A stretch of DNA of 64,000 nucleotides from Schizophyllum amplum. Lineage: Eukaryota; Basidiomycota; Agaricomycetes; Agaricales; Schizophyllaceae. The stretch lies in the NCBI GenBank assembly GCA_007026445.1, contig VDMD01000035.1, positions 1 through 64,000 of the forward strand, given 5' to 3'. How positions within the stretch are numbered: position 1 is the first letter of the stretch; each line of letters opens with the position of its first letter. Under the pieces are notes generated by a model. It saw only the letters and a list, made by a program, of their open reading frames with translations, was not told the origin of the DNA and made no database searches. This document shows positions 53,935 through 64,000 of this stretch, piece by piece. A program made the position numbers and the translations under genes.

Positions 53935-55954
53935 ATGTCCTGGTCGCTGGCTTCAGTGTTCCGGAGGGGAGTTTATCTCGCACTGAAGCCATGTACCTCA
54001 CTTAAGCCGCCCCATCGTGACCTACTCGCCTCGTCATCACGATGCCCCTATTTCTCCTCGCCGTCTCACAGAAGCATCCACCTTCCCGTCGCTCAATACA
54101 GTGCGTCACACGACATGCTATATAACCACCATCCTCTGATGCAATATCGCAGACGAGCAGGACTTGTTCTCCATGACAACGTACAGATGGCTGTACAATA
54201 ACGATCAGCGTATGTTGCACATTCTTCCTCGTTCAGATATGTCGTTAAGCGATCTTGGCTTATGCAGAGCTCGTCCTTCGGCATGTTCCTTTCAACGTGA
54301 AGGCCCTCATTGACTTAGCTGTACGGTCCGCCGAAGCAACGGCATGTGTGTCGTTTGAGAAGATTCATGAAGGTGCGCACCAATATCCTTCGCCGCTTCG
54401 CTGGGCTGATATGTACCTACCATAGGCACCATGAATCGCATGTTTGCGCTCAGACTCGATAACGATGTCGAGTACGTCGTCAAAATACCGTTTTCGGTCG
54501 CTGGTCCGAAGCATCTCTGCACGGCAAGCGAGGTGGCAACCTTGGACTACCTTCGCACGGAGCTCGAATTCCCCGTCCCTGTGGTACGCGCGTGGTGCTC
54601 GCACGCAGAAACGAGTCCGGTCGGCACCGAATTCATCATGTACGAACGGCTCCCCGGCACTCCCCTCTCGAAATATGACAACAACGATCTCTCTCTCAAG
54701 GATGATCCCTACATCCGTATTCTGCCCATCGTACGAGTTATCGAGTCCTCAATGACCTTGATGGGATTCTCGCAAATCGGCAGTCTATACTACAAAGAGG
54801 ACGTCGCTGAACACTTGCGTGATCGGCCTCTCTACTCGAACCAGCAAAACGCGACGGCGAACTCGGAACGCTTCCGCGTAGGCCCCACGGTTGATCGCGA
54901 GTTCTGGCGCGCTGGACGTTCATCTCTACATATCGACAGAGGTCCTTGTGAGTGAGTTGGCTGCCTCGTCAAATATAGCTCACTCGTATATCTAGGGTTC
55001 GACGACCGCGCGTATTTGGTTGCTTTGGGTGCATGTGCCCGCGCTAGCGTGGAGGCTGGACTCGAACCGGATCCCGACGGTACCTATGGCCGTCTGATCT
55101 CGACCTACGACGAGCTCGTGCCTCACATGTCACCTCTACGCACCAGTTGCACGCTCTGGCACCCCGACCTGCGTGCGGATAACTTCATCGTCGATGGGCT
55201 CACTGAGGCCGCGGACGACGATGCGGACTCCTTCAGTCTCAGTGGCATCATCAACTGGCAGGGCTCTACCATCACGCCGTACTATCTGCAATACGCAGTC
55301 CCCCCTGCGTATGAGCTCACGGCGTCTAACAAAGCGTTGGTGCAGTATTCCGCAGATGGCAAGCCGTCGCTCGCCAACGGATACGAGGACTCGGGTGAGG
55401 AGGACAAAGCAACGGCAAAGCGCGCGCTGCGCCGCGCATGGCGAGCATACGCGCACGAGGCCGTTCTTCGGGAAGTAGATGCACGGCTCGCGGGGGATTT
55501 ATATGGTGTCAGGGGCGCGAACGCCCTGCGCGTCGCTTGTAGCCCCGTGTCCTGCATCACCCGCGGTGCTCATTCGCTCGGCGTCATCGGTCAGAGCATC
55601 GCGGCGGTGTATCGTTTGTGGAATGCCATGGTCGGTGCAGACAACAACGGCAAGCCTTTAGCTGCCTTTCCCGATATTTTGACGGATGAAGACGGGATTC
55701 GGATAGAGGAGCAGGACGCGCGAGCTGAACATGTCGCTTCGTTGGGCAAGGACGAGCTTGCCCGTCTTGGCATCCGTCTGGAAGACGAGGGTCTCGTTTC
55801 CGCGCACAAGTACAATGAGGCGATGGAGACTATAGAGGGCGCTCGGCAGGCGGCACTGGCGGCCGCTTCGTCTTCGGAGGAAAGACAACGAGTAGCCCGA
55901 GACTGGCCGTTCCAAGACGGCAAGGCTGCCCGCAGCGCAGAACGGTGCTGGTGA
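53935..55954 (+). CDS. AIM9-type phosphotransferase (APH fold), mitochondrial
   Basis: Five exons with consistent phase are proposed: 53935-54100, 54153-54209, 54268-54372, 54426-54947, 54996-55954, about 602 residues. The N-terminal 50 residues are rich in Arg/Ser with no acidic residue (MSWSLASVFRRGVYLALKPC...), a good mitochondrial presequence. Family motifs are: DLFSMTTYRWLYNNDQ, LVLRHVPFNVKALIDLAV, EGTMNRMFALRLDN, YVVKIPFSVAGPKHL (ATP-binding Lys), FIMYERLPGTPLS and the catalytic loop LWHPDLRADNFIVD at about 55156. SGIINWQ occupies the position of the metal-binding D-x-D motif. This is the fungal Altered Inheritance of Mitochondria 9 group within the aminoglycoside-phosphotransferase superfamily. 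The substrate is unknown. Confidence 0.87.
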
Positions 55955-56553
55955 TGGTGAGTATTGTTCGTCCCAAGTGCTTTTTGGCATGTACTGACGA
56001 AATTCAAGCGCCTATATCGGACCAGGTGCGCTCTTTTTGAGACTCCCATCACTTGTGCGAGTCGTCAAGTTTGTATTCTAGAGGCTGCTATCACCTGTAA
56101 GCCTTGATACGGTCGATCTGGAGCAGGCACGGAGGAAAACAATGATGAGGAGAGGACGGGGACGAAGACTGTGACGACTTCGACGATCATGCCAACAACG
56201 AACCACCTCTCATATCTTTATTCTTATTTTTGTATGCAAGAGGCGGTCCATTGCCCTCTTGTGTGAAGTAAGTACTATACTGTCAATAGATACATAGTTG
56301 CACAAGAAGTAAGTATGACTACCGCTCATCTAGTAATAGGACTCGATAAATAGTAGTACTTTGTGGACACTGTCCACCGGCGAAAGTGCGACGCGCTCTT
56401 GACGCAGGTCGCCGAAGCGCTGGGGTGCGTAAGTAACGGCGCGACGGGTCGCGGTGTCGTCAGCGTCGATGAACACATGCGGGGATATAAATTAGATACA
56501 ATGCCAAGTCCATCGTCCCGCGCCTCAGTCCTTGTAGATGATAAGGATGACCC
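55955..56553. other. 3' flanks of two convergent genes
   Basis: No gene is supported. AT-rich sequence at 56210-56350 probably contains polyadenylation sites of both neighbours. Confidence 0.4.
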
Positions 56554-59122
56554 TCAATAAGAGGCTTTGATAATGTCGGCCGCCTTCTCTGCAATACCGT
56601 AGAGAGTGGAAGACAAATGCGCGCTGATCTGAAGCGCCAGCACAGACGCATCAACTACGCGCACGTTTGCCGTGTCGTACACCTTCAGGTCAGAGCCGAC
56701 AACGCCTAGATTGGATGAGGGGTCAATTGTGGCAACCGCGAGTATTTCTATCCAAACACCGCAGACTCACCACCCAGCTCCCGCTTCATCATCGCGCACG
56801 TCGCGATGGGATGGTGCACGGCCGCGAACCCATCCAAGATCCACGAGGACCAAGCTTCATCGGAGCCGCGCGCCTCGTCGTCGGCGACGGCATCCGTACC
56901 GGGAACAATCTCGCCAGTGGAAAGGTCGCTAAAGGGGTGTTAGCAGAAAATCTGGATTCGCCTGAGATACATGCGTGTGATCCTGTTACTCACCTAAGAG
57001 GTGCGCTGGAGAGTACCTTGCGGGCTAGGCGCGCGCCACCGACTTGCATGTCGAGGTCAATGTCGGCGCCGAAGTAGTTGACGTTGATGGTCGGCTTCGT
57101 GAAAGGGTCGGACTGTGTGATCGATCGTTAGTATGGATGCTGGCGTGACGCCGGGGAAGAGGCCAGATGCACTCACGCTAGCTAGCACGTTGCCACGGCT
57201 GAAAGGAAGGAGTTGCCACATATCAATGCCCAGGTCGCTATATAGTGGTTAATAATTCCCCGTCTGTTGCAGAATATTTAGGCATACGCTGGGTAGCCTG
57301 TATCGAAGAAGAGCTCGGCGACGGGGGCTGAGGGTCTGGCCGTCAAAACCCATCTGTACAAAAGCGCTGTCGAACTCACCGTTCTTGTTGATGATAAGGT
57401 CTGCCTGCACGCCATAAATCGTCTCAAGCGCATCGGCGGAGAGGGCCGAGGCAGCCTGCGATTGTGCCCACGTTGACAGCGAGCTCTGGATCTTTTCCAC
57501 CTTGCTCGATGCCTCGCTGCCGAAGAGCTGGTAAATGTTTGGGTACGCGATGCAGCCTGAGGGGCCCTGGCCGCCGTAGTCGAAGTTCCCGCCCGCACCG
57601 AGAGAGTTCATCGTCTGCGTGATCGGTGAGCTCGATATGCCACAGATGATCGCGCTGAAATGTCCTACCTGTTCCTGAAGGTTCCTCCCGACTGTCGGAA
57701 GGTCAACAACGGTGCTAACACCGATCGAGTCGAGATGGCTGTGGTCCCCGATGCCGGAAAGTTGTAGGAGGGCAGGGCTCTGACGACAAATGAGATGAAA
57801 CGACACCTTCTGTTGAGCCAGAAAACAATTGCATACCTGAATCGCACCGGCGGCAACAATTACCTCACGCGAAGCCATGGCCGTATAACGCGTGTTCCCG
57901 CCGCTCGCAGGCGCGAACTCGACACCAGACGCAACAGCTGGCACCGACCCGTTTGCCCAGGTAATTTTGGTGACCTGATTCGAATTGCGTGAGCGAGGGA
58001 TCTCGAGCGCCATAAACAACGGAGGCCAAAGAAGCTCACGCTGAAGAACTTTCAAAACTGACCATATGCTCCGTGACTGTCAGCCAATTTGTGCGCGCGG
58101 ACTCGACCGGCGTCAGGTAGGCTTGCGGGGCCGACGAGCGGTAATCATTGTCTTGCCAGTTCATCATCTGAAATGCCAGCGATAAGCAAATGCGCGAGTA
58201 GAGGGGATCTCGCTGGTAGAGAGGGCTGGGAGAGATACTGTAAGGGGGACGTACCTGTGCCGTAATGGCTACGCCGTTCGCGTTGCCGCCGCCAATGTCG
58301 GAGATGTGCTGCATGCCGGTAACGTTCGTGATAGTGTCGATGAAAGCGCCCTGCTGTGGTCCGCCGTACATGGCATCGGGGAATGTGACCTGAACGGGGC
58401 CTGAGGTTCCATGATAGTCGGCCACCGATTCTGCGCCTTTCGCTTGCTGCTGGTCGTTCGGCGCGGACCAGGTCTCGGCCTGCAGATGTCATGAGTGGGG
58501 CCGCTTTTGAACGGATTATGTCGTGCAAGAGACGTACCTTCTTCATGTACTCGAATACCCCGTCCCACGTCCATCCTGCCTGCTCGGCATCATCGAGCAG
58601 GCTGAATACGCCGTCATACTGCGATGACGAGCCGCGCGTCCAGTGTCCACCGTTGATCGAAGATGAGCCGCCGAGAGTCTTCCCCCTGGATAAACGAGGT
58701 GTGTTTAGCGTGTCATTCGCAAGCAGAAGGGTAAGACACGAACCCACGCATTTCCCGTCCTTGGTCTGTGGGCCAAGCCCAGTCGAGTTCGGTGTCAAAT
58801 GCCTGGCCGTAATTGTAGATATTATATACGCGCTCGTCTTGCCGATTGTCTGCGCCCGCTTCGATGCTAAGCACAGTAACGCTTGCGTCCTCGGCAAGGC
58901 GCCCAGCCACCGTCATACCAGCGAGGCCTGTACGCGATTCAGCATGAGTCTTAAAAGGCAAATACCAAACGCACCACCGCCCACAACGATGTAGTCGAAG
59001 GTTTGGCCATTCGCGCCGTCCGCGGAATTAGTCACGCCAGATGCGCGTTTCGTGAGGGGGGACGCATCCACGTAGGACGCATAGATAGCAATGAGTGTCA
59101 GGGATCGCAGCGACCGCAACAT
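56554..59122 (-). CDS. Secreted GMC oxidoreductase (CAZy AA3-like)
   Basis: A multi-exon gene starting at 59122 with signal peptide MLRSLRSLTLIAIYASYVDA, followed by a KR site. The FAD Rossmann motif VVGGGLAGMTVAGRL forms across the first intron. Next come GKTLGGSSSINGGHWTRG (the GMC signature), AAGAIQSPALLQLSGIG (second signature), and near the C-terminus HHPIATCAM plus LQISAHLSSTLYGIAEKAAD with the catalytic His pair. Stop at 56554. The length of about 600 residues is normal for glucose oxidase, aryl-alcohol oxidase or pyranose dehydrogenase relatives. These enzymes oxidise sugars or alcohols outside the cell and feed H2O2 or electrons to lignocellulose-degrading enzymes. The exact substrate is not deducible. 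Introns of about 50-65 nt interrupt the gene; several boundaries are clear, not all were fixed. Confidence 0.9.
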
Positions 59123-61658
59123 AGTGAGCTTGTCTGTCCGTAAATCGTGAAGGGAAAAGGGGAAGAAGGCGCTGGCTATTAAGCGCGCCCATTGGCGCTG
59201 TGGGGTATAAGTAACGAAGATCAAGGAGATCGGTTCCGATTACTGAGCGCATGTTGTCGCGGCTCGCCAACGTTTCAAGCTTCAAGGCGGTGCTTTCCGA
59301 CGCCGGGCAGCCGTCCCCGACGGTGGCGGCACGGTACAGTTGTACATGTGCATAACTTTTGCATGTCTCGACATATACAACGACAGCCTCTTCATGTTGA
59401 CCGTCGTGTTTGCATGTTCCTGTTCAAGAACAACCGCGCCGGCGCCGGCGGGCCTCCATCTGAAGCACGATCATGTTCGTGGGAACCGCTTGCCTTTTCG
59501 ATCTTGCCTGCTTTCCACCTGAGTTCGAGTCGAGCATACAATTCTCTGGCGCATCGCACTCCTCAAAAGGACCCCATACCTTGGAAGCTAAGCGCTAATC
59601 CTTCAAGTCAGCTACATACGCGTCTGTCTGTTCCAACCAGGTTCCAGGTCTGTGTGACCGCGAACGCCTTCAGTAGGTGGCAGCGGCGGTACCGTGGTAC
59701 GCGTCAACACCGCATCCGGCCCTGCGTCCCCTTGGTCCAGCGTCTTTTCACCATACTGTCCTCTCACTATATGCCATACGCCCGTCCTCCACCCGCCCGT
59801 CCTCCACCCGCTCAGTTGTCCGTGCTTCCACCGCGTAGACGGAGTGTGTTCCAATTCGTTCTAGGTTCCTCACCTCTTGCTTTACAACCATAGTCAGTTC
59901 TCGAATATATCCGAGCACCCGTCCACTTGTCCACCGCGCAGAGGCAGCCCGAGACGCACGCGGCACGAGACCGACCTGATCATGCCGCCGATATTCTGCC
60001 AAGTTCAATTTCTGAGCGCCTGCCAGTCGGCTTTTTGTGGGTCAAAGCGCTCCCGAAGCTCGTGACTGATGTTCGTTTTCCTGTTTGGGAAGATTGAAGG
60101 GTATACCATGGAATATCATCATCATCCTCTCGTCCAACTCCCGGCGAGTATCTCGGAAAGATGTTCCATCTATTCAGCCTTCAGCCGCTCCGTAAGCAAG
60201 CTGCTTACGCGTGCCCAGTAAACGGAGAAAATATCATACGGGCCCGGCGCCGGCTGCTGGTGTGGCATGCACCACTACAAGAGATATTCAATAACCTTCA
60301 GAGATTACTGCATGATTACCGAGAGCTTATCATGTCTAAGCCCATAATAAGGTCATATAGGTTACTGAGAAGTATAGAGAACTCTGGCAGTCCTGATTGG
60401 CTGAGGATTCTTTATGCCACTCAATAACCTTATCGGCTTTGTTCTAAGTCTTTATATCATTTTATCACAATAATCATGCAGTAAGGGCCGGAGATTATTG
60501 TATCTCTCTTGTAGTGCACTGCCAGCTGCAGGCAGCCTGTCGGATGAATATCAAGGCAGCGTGCTCGCACCACCGCCGGGTGAGGGTGGATCCCTCAAAA
60601 CCTGCAAGATTTTGTACCTTCGACAAAGCGAGACGAGCACCAAGACAGGAAGGACAGCCGCGGAGGAGGACGACACTGCACGCGCGACGGGAGGAAACGG
60701 ACTTCGAACGGAGAACAGGTATCGTTGCGAGAGAACACGGCACAGAAAACCCCCTGGAAATTATATGCTACAGCACGCCGTGTATGTGCGCGAGGACCGT
60801 GGACTGCTTGAGTAAGGAGAAACTGTGTGGAAAGAAACCGAGGGCTGAGACCAAGTGCTGAGAGGTGCATCATACCGGCGTATATGTTAGGAAAGCAATA
60901 TACGTTAGGAGAGCGAATACACGGTAGGAAAAACCCAATATACGAGAGAACCGATACAGTTTAGAGAAAAGCCAATGTATGTTAGGGAAAGCGATCTATA
61001 GGGATATATGCCGGTACAGTAGTCGGTGGCTGTATGGTAGTGGTGCTTGTGATACAACAATGTCCGGGATATGGGTGCGGGATGCGAGTGCGACAGTGTT
61101 CGGCTTGAGAAGGCTACAGTGTCCGGTTTTCAGCGGCGGCGAGAAGTACGATAGCGAGGTGAGCGTGAGGGGTGCGGTACGATGAGGATGAGGATGAGGA
61201 TATCGGGAGGGGGGCGATGAAATCGGGAGGGGCACCATGAAAACAGGACCGCGACGAGATGAGGAAGAGTGAGAAGTGGAAATTATACAAGCTGTGGTCG
61301 AGAAGAGCGCAGGATGAGACGAGGACTGGAGACGCGACGACCGGCGATGTGATAAATGAGTGAGGTAGCGATGACGACGACGAGGCGTCGAGACACCCGA
61401 CGTCGCGCGTGTTGGCGCCCGAGGCGCATGGTAGATGGCTGCGTATGGTGGGCGTCCGTGCGAAATTGGAATTTTTGACGCTTGGTCAAATTATGCGCAA
61501 ACGCTGAGAGGTGATCGACGGGTGAGACAACGGCGACAGAGCTAGACACATCGACACATCGCCCGGCCTGCCAGACACGTCGAGCTCCGCCTGCCAGACA
61601 CGTAAACCGTCTTGCCCGTCGAGACATGCCGGTCGTTCGCACCCGTCAGCCTGGCCCG
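59123..61658. other. Gene-free 2.5-kb stretch
   Basis: No gene is supported on either strand. Notable content: a small direct repeat of CGCCCGTCCTCCACC at about 59780-59810, an AT-rich segment at 60180-60500, and five or six degenerate copies of a 20-25 bp unit resembling ATATACGTTAGGAAAGC at 60880-61000. The right part is the 3' flank of the transcription-factor gene. Confidence 0.45.
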
Positions 61659-63539
61659 TTATAGTTGACCCCCGGCCGCGCCTGGATGAGTCGCGCCCAG
61701 GTGACCCACCGCGCTCATGCCGCCGCCGAACGCCATGTCCCCGGGGGCAAACTGCGCATCGTGGCGCAGCGCGTCCGCGTGTATCGCGTCAGGCCCGCCG
61801 TGCATCATGTCGCCGTGTCCGCCGTGCATCGGGTCGTGCTGCACCCCGCCGTCGAGCGACATCCCGCCATCGTTGTGAAACCCGCTCTGGATCCCACCGT
61901 GCGCGCCGTCCAGCGTCTCATGCTGCTCCATCTTGCCGTGCTCCCAGCCCTGCTGCTCGCCCGCGAACGCGAACGTCTCCGCCGAGTGCGGCTGCGGCGC
62001 GGGGAGCGCGTCCCAGCCCGCATAGGCCATCGCGTGGTCCGTGTAGGCGCCGCCATCATTGCTGATGTGGGTGTATGCGCCGCCTTCAAGGTCCGTGCCG
62101 CCGATGTGGGTGTATGCGGTCCTCTCCTCGCTGTACGCGTTCCCGCCCTCGATATATGCGCCCGATTTGTCCATATATGCGCCCACATCGTCCGGGTATG
62201 TGAGTCCCGTGTGGCTGGGCGACTCAAGGGGAGAGCGCAGCGAGTTCGGACTGACGGGCAGAGAGCATCAGGGCCCGCAGCCGAAGGTGAAGTGACGGGA
62301 GACGGCGACGTACTATGAGCTCGTGCCGCTGCCGTCCTGTGACGCATACATCCCGATTCCTTCAGACGAGCAGCTCGACCCATCGTATGAGCCCTCGCGG
62401 CTGCGCCTCGAGATCGGGGCGACGTCGTGGCTAGCCAACCCGTCGAGGTTGCGGCCAGAAGATCCGGGAGGCGGGAAGCGCGGCGTTAGCCCGGGGCTGA
62501 CGGCGCCAGCGCTGAGGCTGTGGGCGTGTAATCGGCGCGGGGTGTCGTGCTGTAGTCTTCGACGGGACTCGTCGTGAAGCCCGCGCGGCGAGACGTCCTG
62601 TACTTGTCGAGAGGAGCCATCACCCTCGAGACGGTATAGCATGGAGTGCGACTCGAGGCGCAGATCGGGCGGACGCGGCCGCTCGGCACGATGCTCGCCC
62701 ATGCTGAGAGACAGCCGATGCGGGCGAGGCAGCGTCGGCAACGACATGCGCTTGTTGACCTCCTTTGCAGGTGATTCACGACATTCATCGGAGGCGTCGA
62801 AGGCGTTGGGGGCTTACTCGCTGAGCGCGAGGCGGCTGCATCTTTGCTGGGGCCTGCAGTTGTGGCGGGCCGTCGGTATTGTTCTGCTTCTTCGTCTTGT
62901 TAGGACCGCGCGTGCGACCCTCCTTGGCGTACTCGCAGGCGAGACCGCGCGCCATGCAGCGCTTGCAGACGGATGGTCGCCGCTACACTGTCGGAGGATC
63001 AGAGATCGAAATGTAGGGTGGCACAGGGCGACGCACCTTAGCTTTACGGACGCGGCACTTTTCGCATGCCTGCGCTGTGCGGAGGCGCGGATGCTCAGGC
63101 GATCGATAGAAGACGCCGCCACCGGGGTCAAGAGGTCCAGCCAGCGTGGAGGGGTGGCGGGGCTGCAGCGAAGGCGGCTCAAGCCGCGGTGGGGGATACG
63201 AGGAGCCGGCTGGGAAGCCATCGTAAGGAGAAAGCCCTGGGGGACAGCGTGAAAGGTCTCCGGAGCCCAGCCCTGCGGCTGCGGGTGGGCGACGCCCGAG
63301 GCCATGTGCAGCGGCTCAAAGTGTGGTGGTGCAGGGTACAGCGAATGCGAAGTGTGCTGCTGGCGGTGCTGGCTGTGATAGAGGTAGTCGCTGTCACTGT
63401 AGTAGTGGTCGTCAAAGGCCGCCGGCTGGCGGGGGATGAGCGGGACCTGGGGGAGGGCGGGCGGACGGTCGTACTCGTCGGGGAACGAGCGCCAGGACTG
63501 CGACGGGGAATGCTCGTACGGGTGTTGGAAGGTCATCAT
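61659..63539 (-). CDS. Zn(II)2Cys6 transcription factor
   Basis: The start at 63539 (MMTFQHPYEHSPSQSW) gives a Tyr/Pro/His-rich N-terminus. The zinc cluster spans an intron at about 62991-63034: ACEKCRVRKAK joined to CSGDHPSCKRCMARGLACEY, with all six Cys in C-x2-C-x6-C-x6-C-x2-C-x6-C spacing. Linker RTRGPNKTKK follows. Later exons give a Ser/Arg/Pro-rich middle (EVNKRMSLPTLPRPHRLSL ...) and, through a GTACGT intron, SYPNSLRSPLESPSHTG. The C-terminal 175 residues have repeated A-Y motifs and a His/Met/Gly/Asp-rich tail. It should be a DNA-binding regulator. No fungal_trans middle homology domain is visible. The junction around 63180-63320 is unresolved. Confidence 0.85.
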
Positions 63540-64000
63540 GGTGGTTCGGGACAAGGAGGAGTGTGGCTGAGGGGCGACGCGTCTCAAAAAGGGCAACGCC
63601 TTATACGCATCCGATCTGGGCTGCAGATGAGATCGCGCGCCCCGTCGATCAGTTTATTATAGGAGCGCCGCGCTCGCTTGCTTTTGCGCCCGAATTTGTC
63701 CCCGCGGCGCGCTCGGTGTCTCCGTTGTCCGTCACCACAACCGGTTGCCAAGCCCATGTCCCATGCTGCAGCGCATTTTCTGGCTTTTTTTCCTGCGCTT
63801 TTCTTTGCTGTGGAATCCGCTGCACGCGCTGCGCAAAGAGGGGCCAAGACAGTCGTTGCTAAATCGGGCTTAAGCAACGTCACAAGGCATGCCTGGAAAG
63901 GTTGACGTGAAATTCCCACGCCTCCTCTTCCCCATCCGGAAACATGACGGCACCATCAATTCCCAACAATGGCGTACACACGGTAGCGCCGCGCGCCCCA
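63540..64000. other. Right edge, upstream of the transcription factor gene
   Basis: Probably promoter sequence. No supported gene before the window ends. Confidence 0.4.

Noticed and set aside
60880..61000. Interstitial telomere-like sequence (TTAGGA/TTAGGG)
   Set aside because: The hexamer is not in tandem; it recurs once per 20-25 bp as part of a longer degenerate unit.
1..64000. CRISPR arrays, prokaryotic operons, riboswitches
   Set aside because: The spliceosomal introns, the domain content (GCN2, F-box, MYND, Zn2Cys6) and an intron-bearing tRNA show a eukaryotic nuclear genome. The direct repeats present are minisatellites without unique spacers.

Overview
The window looks like nuclear DNA of a filamentous basidiomycete, most likely an Agaricomycete. 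The reasons are: short introns (mostly 45-65 nt, GTRNGT donor, YAG acceptor), very intron-dense genes, GC-rich coding sequence, F-box and MYND families of the type that is expanded in Agaricomycetes, a GMC oxidoreductase, a GCN2 kinase, an RNA-silencing RdRP and an intron-bearing tRNA-Ala. No bacterial, phage or CRISPR feature was seen. Exon models were built by hand from splice signals and phase, so internal boundaries are proposals.

Left part (1-20 kb). A small secreted precursor at 771-1924 carries a signal peptide and eleven copies of a GYxTSDW(K/R)R unit. It has the architecture of a Kex2-processed repeat protein and is the most interesting locus here. Pyrimidine-rich minisatellites follow it. 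Five paralogous intronless genes on the minus strand (3586, 5196, 15546, 17487, 19104) encode a C2H2-like family that I cannot name, and four of them share a 34-39 bp promoter module. Among them lie an F-box gene, a three-exon NYN-domain nuclease gene, a small type I membrane protein gene and a 752-bp foldback element with TA target duplication.

Middle part (20-42 kb). A 19-exon Dal5/ACS-type MFS transporter gene includes a 6-nt microexon. An unassigned gene, a 462-bp inverted-repeat element and an F-box gene follow. A decayed short-chain dehydrogenase (SDR) pseudogene at 28.8-30.2 kb carries its own nested inverted-repeat insertion. It lies in inverted orientation to its intact parent at 41.0-42.3 kb, and the homology extends into the upstream flank. 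Between the copies sit GCN2 (the amino-acid starvation kinase), a 1.2-kb inverted-repeat element directly behind it, and tRNA-Ala(AGC).

Right part (42-64 kb). In order: a damaged or poorly resolved F-box gene, a MYND-finger gene, a proline-rich gene, an RNA-dependent RNA polymerase that seems to be spliced onto an extra C-terminal exon, a mitochondrial AIM9-type phosphotransferase, a secreted GMC oxidoreductase, about 2.5 kb without a gene, and a Zn2Cys6 transcription factor. The genes form no obvious metabolic cluster. GCN2 (translation control), RdRP (small-RNA silencing) and the NYN nuclease are separate housekeeping or defence functions. The inverted-repeat elements sit between genes or inside dead ones.
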